This document shows, piece by piece, positions 1-9,314 of a stretch of DNA of 36,126 bases; position 1 is the stretch's first letter, and each line of letters starts with the position of its first letter. Under the pieces are notes generated by a model. It was given only the letters and a program-made list of their open reading frames with translations, had not been told where the DNA came from and searched no databases. This DNA is from Calothrix sp. HK-06 (lineage in GTDB: Bacteria > Cyanobacteriota > Cyanobacteriia > Cyanobacteriales > Nostocaceae), in NCBI RefSeq assembly GCF_001904745.1, contig NZ_MRCD01000088.1:1-36126 (forward strand), written 5' to 3'. Made by a program: the position numbers and the translations under genes.

Positions 1-59
1 CGTGACGCCATAACAATCGTAAAGTAAAACTAATGAACTACTAGCGTCACGCACCCTAC
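1..59. repeat. Inverted-repeat element, cut by the window start
   Basis: The first bases (cgtgacgcc) and bases 43-59 (agcgtcacgcaccctac) are the two arms of an imperfect palindrome. The same arm sequence recurs perfectly at 33575-33633 and in variant form at 33676-33736, so this is one copy of a dispersed MITE-like or REP-like element. Its left arm is incomplete because the window starts inside it. It sits just upstream of the HlyD-like gene. Confidence 0.75.
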
Positions 60-73
60 CTCCTAAATAAACT

Positions 74-1510
74 ATGCTATCTCACAGTAAAATACTTCTG
101 AAAAAAGCTCTAGAACGTTCATCTTGTCCTGAACGTTTAGACCAGGGGATGAAAGCAATTCGTCTTCAAAATTGGCTACCTTTAACTGCTCTCGGTTCTC
201 TTGTTTTTGCAGGTGTAATTTGGAGTATTTTTGGTCGCATACCAGTAACTGTTTCAGGACAAGGAGTATTAATTTATCCAGGTAGAGTTACACCCGTACA
301 ATCTGCTGCTGCGGGACGAGTAGTGACAATGAATGTTAATGTTGGAGACGCTATCAAAAAAGGACAAGTATTAGCAACCGTTGACCAAATAGAACTTCAA
401 AATCAATTACAACAACAGCGTAAAAAGCTTGCAGAACTCGAATCTCAAAATCAAGGCGCCAACTCATTGCAATCTTTACGTCAACAACAAGAACTTAGAA
501 CTATAGCACAACAACGCGAAAGTCTCCAGCAGCGTCTTCTACAAATTCAAAGTATAACTCCTGTTTATAAAGAAAGAGCTTTACTTGCAATACAGCAGCA
601 AAGACAAAGTTTACTACAGAGTCGTGCGGCAGCAGCAAGCATTTCTCCGACTCAACAAGAAGTATATAATGGCTTAAGAAAACTACAATCTCAAGGAGCA
701 GTTTCTAAACAAGTGCTTTTACGAGAGCAACAAGAATACCAGCAAAGTTTACAAAAAGTTGCCGATATCAATGCTCAACTTCGCGAATTAGATGTAAAGC
801 TAGTTGAGACAGAAAAAGCTTATCGAGAAAACTTGAGTCAAATCAATCAACTAAAATCCCAATTACAGGAACTTAACGCCAAAGAAAAAAGCCAAACAGA
901 ACAAGATTATCAATCTACAATCAACCGTCAAAACCAAATTCAAGAAGTCAAACGCAGTATAAATCAGTTAGAAGTGCAATTAAATCAAAATAGTAAAATT
1001 ATTAGTCAGTACAACGGACGTGCCTTAGAAATTAGCGCCGGAACTGGACAAATTGTAGCTGCTGGGGCGCCTATTGTAACTATTCAAGCCGAAGAAGCAT
1101 CGAGCAAGTTAATTGGTTTAACATTCTTTGCTGTTGGAGAAGGTAAAAAAATACGTAAAGGAATGAAGGTGCAAATTACACCAACTACAGTTGAGCGTGA
1201 AAGATTTGGTGGAATTAAGGGTAATATCACAGAAGTTTCTGCTTATCCTGTAAGTCAAGAAGGAGCTTTAAGAATCATTGGTAATTCTGAGGTTGTAAAA
1301 AGTCTAGTTTCAACTGGTCCACAAATTCAAGTTGCCGCTGAATTAATACCAGATAAATCAACTTTTAGCGGTTATAAATGGTCTTCTTCCAAGGGACCAC
1401 AATTACAAGTAACTTCAGGAACTACAACAAATGTGCGAGTCACTGTAGAAGAAAGGGCGCCTATTACTTTTATCTTCCCGATTTTTAGGTCTGTAACTGG
1501 AGTTAATTAA
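74..1510 (+). CDS. HlyD-family adaptor of an NHLM-type peptide exporter
   Basis: This is a 478-aa periplasmic adaptor (membrane fusion protein) that would link an inner-membrane ABC exporter to the outside. A single N-terminal membrane segment lies at about residues 36-54. A biotinyl/lipoyl-like half domain follows at about 63-104 (QSAAAGRVVTMNVNVGDAIKKG). A long Gln/Glu-rich coiled-coil hairpin spans about 105-305, then the second lipoyl half and a beta domain. Architecture and length fit the NHLM bacteriocin-system secretion protein family. The stop codon is separated by one base from the ATG of the peptidase-ABC gene, so the two are almost certainly cotranscribed. No TolC-like protein is visible. 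The exact substrate is inferred from context (the double-glycine peptide at 8860-9060). Confidence 0.88.
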   Translation: MLSHSKILLKKALERSSCPERLDQGMKAIRLQNWLPLTALGSLVFAGVIWSIFGRIPVTVSGQGVLIYPGRVTPVQSAAAGRVVTMNVNVGDAIKKGQVLATVDQIELQNQLQQQRKKLAELESQNQGANSLQSLRQQQELRTIAQQRESLQQRLLQIQSITPVYKERALLAIQQQRQSLLQSRAAAASISPTQQEVYNGLRKLQSQGAVSKQVLLREQQEYQQSLQKVADINAQLRELDVKLVETEKAYRENLSQINQLKSQLQELNAKEKSQTEQDYQSTINRQNQIQEVKRSINQLEVQLNQNSKIISQYNGRALEISAGTGQIVAAGAPIVTIQAEEASSKLIGLTFFAVGEGKKIRKGMKVQITPTTVERERFGGIKGNITEVSAYPVSQEGALRIIGNSEVVKSLVSTGPQIQVAAELIPDKSTFSGYKWSSSKGPQLQVTSGTTTNVRVTVEERAPITFIFPIFRSVTGVN

Positions 1511-1511
1511 A

Positions 1512-3755
1512 ATGCCGTTTTTGAGGAAGATACTTGAAAAAATACAAGACATATTAGTTGCTAAAACAATTCGGTGCCGTACTCCTACTGTTTTACAAAT
1601 GGAAGCAGTGGAATGTGGTGCCGCTGCTTTGGCAATTATTTTAGGTTATTATGGTCGCATCGTTCCTTTAGCACAGTTACGTCAAGATTGTGGTATATCG
1701 CGCGATGGCAGCAAAGCATCGAACATCCTTAGTGCAGCTAGAAGCTATGGGATGAATGCTAAAGGTTTAAAAGCAAATTTGAATGGACTTGGGCGCCTGC
1801 AATGTCCTTATATAGTATTCTGGAACTTTAACCACTTTTTAGTTGTAGAAGGATTTAGTAGTAAAAAAGTATATATAAATGACCCAGCAACTGGATCACG
1901 CTCGATATCACTGCAAGAGTTTGACGAAAGCTTTACGGGTGTTGTTTTAATTTTAGAACCAGGTTCTGAGTTCAAAAAAGGTGGTAGTCAACCAAATGTA
2001 ATTCTATCTCTAAAAAATCGATTAAAAGGTTCAGAAGCATTACTTGCTTATTGTATTGTAGCAGGTTTTTTTATTGTAATTCCTGGATTAGCATTATCCG
2101 TCTTTTCTCAAGTATTTGTAGATAATATTCTCGTTCAAAACAAGCAAGAATGGTTACGTCCATTATTGCTAGGAATGATACTAACTGTCATATTAAACAG
2201 TTTATTGTCATTACTACAATTAAAATTTTTGCGTCGGATGAAGGTAAAATTATCGGTAAGTATGTCAAGTCAGTTTATCTGGCATATCTTGCGCTTACCT
2301 GTTAGTTTTTATGCCCAAAGATTTGCCGGAGAAATTAGCAGTCGCGTTCATTTAAATGATAAATTAGCAGAGCTACTATCAGGAAAATTAGCGACTACAA
2401 CTATTTCAGCTATCATGGTAATTTTTTATGCACTTGTTATGGTGCAATACGATGTTGTACTAACCTCACTGGGAATAGTTTTTGTTGCCATTAACCTTAT
2501 CACTTTACAACAAGTATCACGGTGGCGAGTAGATACAAACATTAAACTAATGCAAGAGCAAGGAAAAGTTAGCGGGGTAGCTATTGCTGGTCTTCAAAGT
2601 ATGGAGACTTTAAAAGCATCTGGTTTAGAAACAGATTTCTTCGCGCGTTGGGCTGGTTATTATGCTAAATCTATTAATGCTCACCAAGATATAGAAATAA
2701 CTAACCAAGTACTAGGAATACTACCGTCTTTCCTCTCCACTATTACATCAATGCTAGTTTTATTTGTAGGTGGACTGCGAGTTATGGATGGTCATTTAAC
2801 AATTGGGATGCTTGTGGCATTTCAAAGCTTGATGAAGAATTTTACGGAACCAGTCAGTAGTCTTGTTAGTCTTGGCAGTGATTTACAAGAAGTTGAAGGA
2901 AGTTTAAATCGTTTAGATGATGTACTAGATCACCCTGTAGACCCAGAATTAAAACTAAATCAAAAACCAGAAAGCACTCTGATTACAAGCTCTATCAATA
3001 CAACTTTACTTCCTCAAATTCGTCTCAAAGGTCACGTAGAGCTAGATAACGTCACATTTGGTTACAACCGAGTTGCCCCTCCTTTAATTTCTAACTCCAG
3101 TCTCAAAATTAAACCAGGACAGCGAGTTGCTTTAGTTGGTAGTAGTGGTTCTGGAAAGTCTACAGTTGCCAAACTTATATCTGGATTATACTCACCTTGG
3201 TCTGGAGAAATTCGTTTTGATGGTAAACCCAGAAAAGAAATTTCTCGTCAAGTACTAGTGAACTCGGTAGCCATCGTTGAACAAGATATATTATTGTTCT
3301 CTGGTAGTGTCAGAGATAACTTAACTCTTTGGGATACAACTGTACCAGATAAATTTATTATCGAAGCATGTAGAGATGCTGCAATTGATGATGTTATAAA
3401 TGAGTTACCATCTGGCTATAATACTAACCTATTAGAAGGTGCCAGCAATTTAAGTGGTGGTCAACGACAACGTTTAGAAATCGCACGCGCGTTAGTAAAC
3501 AACCCTTCCATATTAATAATGGACGAAGCAACCAGCGCACTAGACACCGAAACAGAAAAAATAATCGACCAAAGATTGCGTCAGCGAGGATGCACCTGTA
3601 TTATTATCGCTCATCGTCTTAGCACAATTCGTGATTGCGACGAAATTATCGTTTTAGAACAAGGACAAATCGTACAAAGAGGTGTACATGAAGAATTGTT
3701 AAAAACTCAAGGACATTATTTACAATTAATTCGTAGCGAAGGGGACGCACTATGA
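1512..3755 (+). CDS. C39 peptidase-containing ABC exporter (NHLM type)
   Basis: This 747-aa bifunctional exporter should cleave double-glycine leader peptides and transport the released peptide across the inner membrane. The N-terminal C39 peptidase domain (about 22-150) has all three expected residues: Cys35 in VECGAAAL, His108 in WNFNHFLVV and Asp124 in INDPATG. A six-helix membrane domain covers about 175-450. The nucleotide-binding domain has Walker A GSSGSGKST near 542, signature LSGGQRQR near 647, Walker B ILIMDEATSALD near 667 and the AHRLSTIRD switch histidine. All catalytic residues look intact, so it should be functional. It follows the HlyD-like adaptor by one base. In NHLM systems a second, peptidase-free ABC protein normally accompanies this one; here only a remnant of such a gene is seen (9315-9816). 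Confidence 0.92.
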   Translation: MPFLRKILEKIQDILVAKTIRCRTPTVLQMEAVECGAAALAIILGYYGRIVPLAQLRQDCGISRDGSKASNILSAARSYGMNAKGLKANLNGLGRLQCPYIVFWNFNHFLVVEGFSSKKVYINDPATGSRSISLQEFDESFTGVVLILEPGSEFKKGGSQPNVILSLKNRLKGSEALLAYCIVAGFFIVIPGLALSVFSQVFVDNILVQNKQEWLRPLLLGMILTVILNSLLSLLQLKFLRRMKVKLSVSMSSQFIWHILRLPVSFYAQRFAGEISSRVHLNDKLAELLSGKLATTTISAIMVIFYALVMVQYDVVLTSLGIVFVAINLITLQQVSRWRVDTNIKLMQEQGKVSGVAIAGLQSMETLKASGLETDFFARWAGYYAKSINAHQDIEITNQVLGILPSFLSTITSMLVLFVGGLRVMDGHLTIGMLVAFQSLMKNFTEPVSSLVSLGSDLQEVEGSLNRLDDVLDHPVDPELKLNQKPESTLITSSINTTLLPQIRLKGHVELDNVTFGYNRVAPPLISNSSLKIKPGQRVALVGSSGSGKSTVAKLISGLYSPWSGEIRFDGKPRKEISRQVLVNSVAIVEQDILLFSGSVRDNLTLWDTTVPDKFIIEACRDAAIDDVINELPSGYNTNLLEGASNLSGGQRQRLEIARALVNNPSILIMDEATSALDTETEKIIDQRLRQRGCTCIIIAHRLSTIRDCDEIIVLEQGQIVQRGVHEELLKTQGHYLQLIRSEGDAL

Positions 3756-3837
3756 TTTATCATTAATACTGATGCATAAATTGTATCTTTTGTTCCCATA
3801 TATATATACATGTATATATGAGCTTACACGGGTTTAT

Positions 3838-5763
3838 ATGAGTTACTGCCTCAATCCCAATTGTCAGAATCCCTCAAACCCTGACCACCTTGAGTATTGC
3901 CTCATTTGCAGTACAAATTTACTGCTAAATGAGCGTTATCGTGCGATAAAATTTCTTGGTGCAGGTGGGATGGGGAGAAACTTTTTAGCAGTAGACGAAT
4001 GTACTCCTAAAAGAAAATATTGTGTAATTAAACAGTTTTTCCCCATAGCGCAAATTACCGAGCATCCAACTGCATTTCAAAAAGCAGTAGAATTATTTAA
4101 CCGCGAAGCTGCAATGTTAGATGAACTTGGGGATGAGTCAACACAAATTCCCCGTCTTTTAGCGCACATAGAGCAAGACTCACGATTATATTTAGTACAA
4201 GAATTTATTGACGGGCAAAATTTACTTAAAAAATTAGAACAAGAACTTATCGCGAGCGAGTCTCAAATAATTCAATTATTAGCTGATATACTACCTGTAC
4301 TCCAATTCATTCATGAACGCGGTGTAGTACATCGTGACATCAAACCAGAAAATATCATGTGGCGCCATAATAAGCCACCAGTACTAATAGACTTCGGTAT
4401 TTCCAAAGAATTAAGTAATACAGTCATGACCATAGGTACAACTGTTGGAACTGTAGGATATGCCCCAATAGAACAAATGACCTATGGAGAATCATATCCA
4501 GCAAGTGATATATATGCTTTAGGCACCACATGTATTCATTTACTAACAGGGACATTTCCGAGCTTACTTTATAATCCTCAAAAAAAATGTTGGATATGGC
4601 GTTCAGTAATGGAGTCAAATAACATAGTAATAAGTAAGCAGTTAGGGCAAATATTAGATAAAATGTTGCAGGAAGATATAAGAAAGCGGTATCAATCAGC
4701 AGAAGAAGTATTACAAGACTTACTACCGCTATCATTAGGATCACGAAATAACCATCAAAATCAACAAGAATTAAGCGAATACAAGCCATTAAATAAATAT
4801 TTAAGCAACATACATCAAGATGTACTCGCACTTCCTCCAACGCTGCAACATTATTTCTCTTACCAACCAAACAAAATCAAAATTTTATTAATAGCAGGCG
4901 CCGTAATACTGCTAGGATTTGGAATAAATGGGTTTTTGCAAGCTATATCACGTCCTACAGCTAACGACACTACCTTAGAACCAACATTAACAGCATCACC
5001 TTCTGTTGAACCCACACCAACAGCATCTTTAACAGAACCTCCCTTAGTCGATTGTACATCTACATCAATTTGTCTTTATAAAGGTTTAGCCCTGTACCAA
5101 GAAAAAAAATATGACGCAGCAGTAGAATATTATAACCAAGCAATTTTGTATGACTCCAATAATGTAGCAGCATATTACAATCGGGGTTTAATTCGCGTCG
5201 AACTAGGAGATAAACAAGGCGCCTTAGAAGAATTTAACAAAGCAATAGAACTAGACCCAAGTTATATCCCAGCTTATGAAAATAGAGGTATATTACGTCA
5301 AGAACTAGGAGATAAACCGGGTGCATTAGAAGATTACAATCAAGTTTTATTCTCTGGACATAAATCTATCAAAGCATATAAAAATCGTGGTCTACTACGT
5401 GCAGAAATAGATGATAAACAAGGTGCCTTAGAAGACTATAACGAAGTCATAAAAATGGAACCACAAAACGCAATAGCTTATTATAATCTAGGCATATTCA
5501 ATCAAAAACTAGACAACAAACAAGAAGCCTTAAAAGATTATAATCAAGCAATCAAATTAGATGCAACATATGTAGACGCATACTACAATCGAGGTATTCT
5601 TCAACAACAATTAAACAATAATAAAGAAGCGATCAAAGACTTTCAAACTGCTGCTGAACTCTATGGACAACAAGGAAAAGAAGCAGAAAAGCAAGACGCT
5701 CTAAATCAAATTAAAAAATTACAAAGTAAACCAAGTAAAAGCACCACCAAAAAACCCAATTAA
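3838..5763 (+). CDS. Ser/Thr protein kinase with C-terminal TPRs
   Basis: The ATG at 3838 is preferred because it gives the standard cyanobacterial start MSYCLNPNCQNP, a Cys-rich motif (CxxxxC...CxxC) ahead of the kinase. An upstream in-frame ATG at 3772 would add 22 atypical residues. The Hanks-type kinase domain spans about 35-290 and has the glycine loop LGAGGMG near 40, a catalytic lysine (VIKQF) near 63, HRDIKPEN near 164, DFG near 185 and YAPIEQ as the activation-loop end. A transmembrane helix follows near 346-366, then a Thr/Pro/Ser linker and about five to six TPR units (about 415-620). Topology would put the TPRs outside the cytoplasm. It begins 82 bp after the exporter, in the same direction, so it may regulate or be coexpressed with it. 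Its substrate is unknown. Confidence 0.9.
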   Translation: MSYCLNPNCQNPSNPDHLEYCLICSTNLLLNERYRAIKFLGAGGMGRNFLAVDECTPKRKYCVIKQFFPIAQITEHPTAFQKAVELFNREAAMLDELGDESTQIPRLLAHIEQDSRLYLVQEFIDGQNLLKKLEQELIASESQIIQLLADILPVLQFIHERGVVHRDIKPENIMWRHNKPPVLIDFGISKELSNTVMTIGTTVGTVGYAPIEQMTYGESYPASDIYALGTTCIHLLTGTFPSLLYNPQKKCWIWRSVMESNNIVISKQLGQILDKMLQEDIRKRYQSAEEVLQDLLPLSLGSRNNHQNQQELSEYKPLNKYLSNIHQDVLALPPTLQHYFSYQPNKIKILLIAGAVILLGFGINGFLQAISRPTANDTTLEPTLTASPSVEPTPTASLTEPPLVDCTSTSICLYKGLALYQEKKYDAAVEYYNQAILYDSNNVAAYYNRGLIRVELGDKQGALEEFNKAIELDPSYIPAYENRGILRQELGDKPGALEDYNQVLFSGHKSIKAYKNRGLLRAEIDDKQGALEDYNEVIKMEPQNAIAYYNLGIFNQKLDNKQEALKDYNQAIKLDATYVDAYYNRGILQQQLNNNKEAIKDFQTAAELYGQQGKEAEKQDALNQIKKLQSKPSKSTTKKPN

Positions 5764-5806
5764 AATCCCAAATTGTCATGCTAAACACGCAACTGTCATG
5801 CCAAAC

Positions 5807-6030
5807 GCACAACTGTCATGCTGAAGATAGTGAAGCATCTAATAAAATCTTAAATAGTTATGCAAAATGCACAACTGTCATGCTGAAGATAGTGAAGCAT
5901 CTAATAAAATCTTAAATAGTTATGCAAAATGCACAACTGTCATGCTGAAGATAGTGAAGCATCTAATAAAATCTTAAATAGTTATGCAAAATGCACAACT
6001 GTCATGCTGAACGTAGTGAAGCATCTAATA
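5807..6030. repeat. 62-bp tandem repeat, three full units plus a partial fourth
   Basis: Units start at 5807, 5869, 5931 and 5993, with a constant period of 62 bp. Each begins gcacaactgtcatgctgaag and ends tatgcaaaat. The first three are essentially identical. The fourth diverges after about 35 bp and becomes the left arm of a hairpin (5998-6075). Shorter degenerate copies of the aactgtcatgc core precede the array from about 5771. The near-identity of the units points to recent expansion. It lies between the convergent kinase and adhesin genes and does not look protein-coding. Confidence 0.95.
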
Positions 6031-6075
6031 AACTTCAAAATCTTTGAGATTCTTCGCTTCGCTCAGAATGACAGT
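5998..6075. terminator. Large imperfect hairpin between convergent genes
   Basis: Arms 5998-6026 and 6047-6075 are reverse complements at 24 of 29 positions, with a 20-base loop. The arm ends in gctcagaatgacagt, a type of palindromic repeat common in bacterial intergenic regions. It sits between the 3' ends of the kinase gene (plus strand) and the adhesin gene (minus strand), so it could work as a bidirectional terminator or mRNA stabiliser. There is no clear T-run, so the terminator role is inferred from position. Confidence 0.55.
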
Positions 6076-6082
6076 TGTATTG

Positions 6083-8803
6083 TTACGAGTGACATTGAGA
6101 TAGTATATTACTTTGAGATAAAATAGCGGGCGCCTCTGTCGTCAGTACAACGCTACCATCTTTGTCAATTACCCATGTTTGTGCTTCGACAAATTGATTG
6201 GAAATAGTTGAGGAAGTACTTGAGGTAGGAGTTTCTCTAACTGTTGAATTGCTTGGTTGTTTTGATGCTTCTAACATTCGCCAATCTTCCCAAGAAGAAT
6301 CACTTGACAAAGAATTATTTGGTGACAGAGATATTCCACCACGTCCTGTAACTGTAAAGCTACTATTTGCAGTACGCGCGCAAATATTATCATCAACTAA
6401 CCGAGCAACATCGACTACATCTAACGTTAAAGGTACTAAACCTTTACTAGGGTCAACATCAGGTGTAGTAACTTGGACTGTGCCACTTAAATCAGGAGTT
6501 TTACCTATAGCAGTAATATCACTAGTTTGAGAACTAGGTGCATTTCGGAACTGGGCGCCAAAGATTCCTTGAGCCTTAATTATGACTTGTCCTCCACGAG
6601 ACTCATCAGAATTTGCAGTAATATCACTATTTTCAAACGCTGCTAATACACCGCTATTTATATTGATGTTACCACCAATAACTAAAGTGCCTGTAGCGTT
6701 AGCAGTAATATTACTATCACGACGTAATACTAGGCTAGTAGATTTAATATTAATATTCGCTTGTGGACGATTTGGGTCAACATTAATGCTAGTGGTATTA
6801 GCTTTAAGAACTGCGTTACTGTCTAAAAAGATAGAGCCAGCATTTAAATTGAGACTACCTGCATTTCCTTGCCCTTGACTTGTAACTGATACCTCTGCAT
6901 TACTCGACAGTAGTCGATTAGTGTTTATCGTCACCTCTCCTGCCCTTCCTGTTGAATTTTCTCTAGCTGAGGCGCCTATAAAAGAATTGTTAGAAAGTTG
7001 TACAGAGTCAGTAGCATTTATCTTTATATTACCTCCATTACCTTCACCAAAAGTCCTAGCACTAATTATTGAATTATCCTCAAGGCGTAAAATTTGAGTA
7101 TTAACCGTCAAGTCTCCCGCTACCCCACCCCCATTTTGATTACTTTGTTGAGTAAATAAGCCCGCAGAACCAATAAGTTCCACTCTTCCACCACTCGCAT
7201 TTACAGTCAAATTTCCCCCCTTGCCAGCACCATTAGTGGCAGTGCTAATTGTCCCTAGGTCTTCCATTTGGAGCAAAGGAGTACTAATTGTTAGATTTCC
7301 TCCTATTCCTGTTGCATTTTCTGATGTTTGAGAAAATAAACCACTGTAAGTGTTTCCGTCAGGTGTGGCACCAATAAGTTGCACAGATTCAGTAGCGTTA
7401 ACTATTAAGTTTGCTCCATTACCTGCACTAAAAATGCTAGTATCAATGACTGCTCCATCTTCAATACGTAGCAGACGAGTATTTATTTTGAGTTCTGAAG
7501 TTGCACTTTCTAGACCTTGACTTTGAATAAATATTCCTGTAGGAAATTCATTGATATCTGGACTTTCAATTAATTTAATTGTATCTGCATTTATAGTTAA
7601 ATTTCCTACTCTTCCAGCACCTTTGCTAACAACGCTGATTTGTGATCCATTTTCAAGTTGTAAGAGACGAGTGTTTATTATTACATCTCCTGATGCTCCT
7701 GTTGCATCTTGTTCTGCTTGAGCATAAAAGCCACCGGGAAACTTGTCACTGCCACTATTATACACTCCACTAACTAGTACTTCATCTGAAGTGTTTACAA
7801 TTAAATTTCCACCTAGCTCTGAACCAAGAGTACTTGTTTCAACAACAGAACCATCAATAAGTTTAAGACTTCTAGCTCTGATTTGAACTTCACCACCTCC
7901 TGCACCTGTAGCATCAGCTGCTGTTTGTTGAGATAATACAATATTACCAAAATTTTGTGGGTTACTGTAACCTAAAGAAAAACCTTTTTCTACAGGAACA
8001 ATATCAACAAAACTATTTGCAGCAACACTACCTAATTCTATTCGTCCTCCAGCAGTTTTGATTGTAGCCCCTTCCAAAAAAATATCGCCACTTACCAAAG
8101 CCAAAGTTTGGTTAGGTTGCACTCGCAAAGCAATATTAGTATCTATAGCTTCCGATGGAGTCGTTCGACTTCTTATTCCTTGCCCATCTCCCTGTACTCT
8201 AATTAAACCGGGATTGGCGCCAAATTGCAAACCAATAGGAGTGCTAACAGTTAGTAAAGGTGTTTGTTGTGAAGTTTTTGTCTTATACTCAAATCCATCA
8301 GCAAACTTAATACCCGAAGCAGTAGAAGTAACAAAAGAACCTCCAATCTCTAAACGAGCATTTTTTCCAAATAAAAATCCGTTATCATTAATTAAAAAAA
8401 TATTGGCTGTATTATTAGCTTTAATTATTCCATCAATATTAGAAATTAAATTACCTGTAACTCTACTAATAATATTTTGAATATCTAGAGTATTATTAAA
8501 ATACGCTGTACTACCATTCGGTACAGACAATTCTGAAAAACTGTGGAATAAATTGCTTCCAGATTTTGTGCCACCCTCAATACTTATAACATTATCAGTT
8601 GTTGTTACACGAGAATTTTCAGGTAAATTTGCATCTGGAATAATTTGGGCGTTTACAGGAGTTCCTAAAATAGTTATTATACCATAATAGGCTATTCCAA
8701 TCTTTAAAATCCAGTTTGGATAGACAGAAGAAGGAATAGAAATATCCAAGCTTACAGCAGATTTAAAATTATAGAAGCACATACATAAAAAGCAGAATAT
8801 CAT
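6083..8803 (-). CDS. Two-partner-secretion (filamentous-haemagglutinin-like) exoprotein
   Basis: This 906-aa exported adhesin-type protein has a hydrophobic segment at about 31-48 ending in PVNAQ, a likely signal peptidase site. The TPS/haemagglutinin N-terminal domain follows, with the hallmark stretches NLFHSFSEL, NIISRVTG and IFLINDNGFLFG. The middle is a repetitive beta-helix with recurring GG-N-L-x-V/I-N motifs. The C-terminus carries the cyanobacterial pattern CARTANSSFTVTGRGG followed by a D-x-x-W-E-D-W motif. It would be secreted through an outer-membrane TpsB/FhaC-type pore, which is not in this window. The ATG at 8803 is used, although it makes the signal peptide unusually long. It begins 56 bp after the double-glycine peptide gene in the same direction, so the two may be cotranscribed. 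Confidence 0.85.
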   Translation of the reverse strand: MIFCFLCMCFYNFKSAVSLDISIPSSVYPNWILKIGIAYYGIITILGTPVNAQIIPDANLPENSRVTTTDNVISIEGGTKSGSNLFHSFSELSVPNGSTAYFNNTLDIQNIISRVTGNLISNIDGIIKANNTANIFLINDNGFLFGKNARLEIGGSFVTSTASGIKFADGFEYKTKTSQQTPLLTVSTPIGLQFGANPGLIRVQGDGQGIRSRTTPSEAIDTNIALRVQPNQTLALVSGDIFLEGATIKTAGGRIELGSVAANSFVDIVPVEKGFSLGYSNPQNFGNIVLSQQTAADATGAGGGEVQIRARSLKLIDGSVVETSTLGSELGGNLIVNTSDEVLVSGVYNSGSDKFPGGFYAQAEQDATGASGDVIINTRLLQLENGSQISVVSKGAGRVGNLTINADTIKLIESPDINEFPTGIFIQSQGLESATSELKINTRLLRIEDGAVIDTSIFSAGNGANLIVNATESVQLIGATPDGNTYSGLFSQTSENATGIGGNLTISTPLLQMEDLGTISTATNGAGKGGNLTVNASGGRVELIGSAGLFTQQSNQNGGGVAGDLTVNTQILRLEDNSIISARTFGEGNGGNIKINATDSVQLSNNSFIGASARENSTGRAGEVTINTNRLLSSNAEVSVTSQGQGNAGSLNLNAGSIFLDSNAVLKANTTSINVDPNRPQANINIKSTSLVLRRDSNITANATGTLVIGGNININSGVLAAFENSDITANSDESRGGQVIIKAQGIFGAQFRNAPSSQTSDITAIGKTPDLSGTVQVTTPDVDPSKGLVPLTLDVVDVARLVDDNICARTANSSFTVTGRGGISLSPNNSLSSDSSWEDWRMLEASKQPSNSTVRETPTSSTSSTISNQFVEAQTWVIDKDGSVVLTTEAPAILSQSNILSQCHS

Positions 8804-8859
8804 TGCGACGTTGTAGAAACGTTAGAGGTAACGTCTCCACATATAATTCCTATTTACGG

Positions 8860-9060
8860 TCAGCGTGGCATTGTGGTTCTTCTCCCAGTATAAGCATCAT
8901 CAGCTGCTGGATTACTGGGACATCTTAAACCACCAGCGACACTATCTAAATCAGTTTCGTTTATTTCCTCTATATCTTGACTCTTATCCTCAACAACAGG
9001 CACCAACTCTTCGTTTTGGTTGCTAGAAATATGTTGCTTTTTCGTAGAATCTGTAGTCAT
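8860..9060 (-). CDS. Double-glycine leader peptide (putative exported peptide precursor)
   Basis: This 66-aa precursor-like peptide has an acidic leader of 44 residues ending in ETDLDSVAGG, the classic recognition and cleavage site for C39-peptidase exporters. The predicted mature part (45-66) has 22 residues. It starts LRCPSNPA, contains one Cys (47), one Ser, three Thr and a Tyr, and ends in basic TGRRTTMPR. The start is firm: AAAAGGAGA (9069-9077 on the plus strand) precedes the ATG by 8 bases. No modifying enzyme such as LanM, YcaO or radical SAM is visible, so the peptide may be unmodified or modified by an enzyme encoded elsewhere. The matching peptidase exporter lies at 74-3755. I do not recognise the core as a named family. 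Confidence 0.8.
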   Translation of the reverse strand: MTTDSTKKQHISSNQNEELVPVVEDKSQDIEEINETDLDSVAGGLRCPSNPAADDAYTGRRTTMPR

Positions 9061-9314
9061 AGCAATTATCTCCTTTTGAGACTCAAGTCCAAGTTAATGT
9101 ATAAAGCTATACTTTTTGCCGAAGAAAGCTTAATTTGCTTTCCCTAATACAATATGGGAGGTTTCAGCTGGGATTATGCACTTTTAACTAAAAAATTAGA
9201 AAATTTTTCAAAAATCTGACCTAGTTAATTCAGAAAATATGGCTATAAGTCTTGATGCCACTGACTTTGTGCGAATATTTGACAGATATTAATAAATTTT
9301 GTACTAATAAAAGC

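Noticed and set aside
4424-4870. A 148-codon frame opposite the kinase gene
   Set aside because: It is antisense to conserved kinase motifs and has a low-complexity hydrophobic composition.
5807-6030. Possible CRISPR array at the 62-bp repeats
   Set aside because: The units are directly adjacent without unique spacers and no cas genes are present.
5929-6126. A 65-codon frame across the 62-bp repeats and hairpin
   Set aside because: It lies wholly in repeat DNA; the product (FEILRFAQNDS type) is a familiar translation of a palindromic repeat, not a protein.
6198-8480. Several frames opposite the adhesin gene (6198-6530, 6582-6878, 8058-8480)
   Set aside because: They are shadows of the repetitive adhesin coding strand, with no ribosome sites or recognisable domains.
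8860-9060. Calling the peptide a lanthipeptide or cyanobactin
   Set aside because: No LanM, YcaO, PatA/G or similar enzyme is in the window, and the core has only one Cys.
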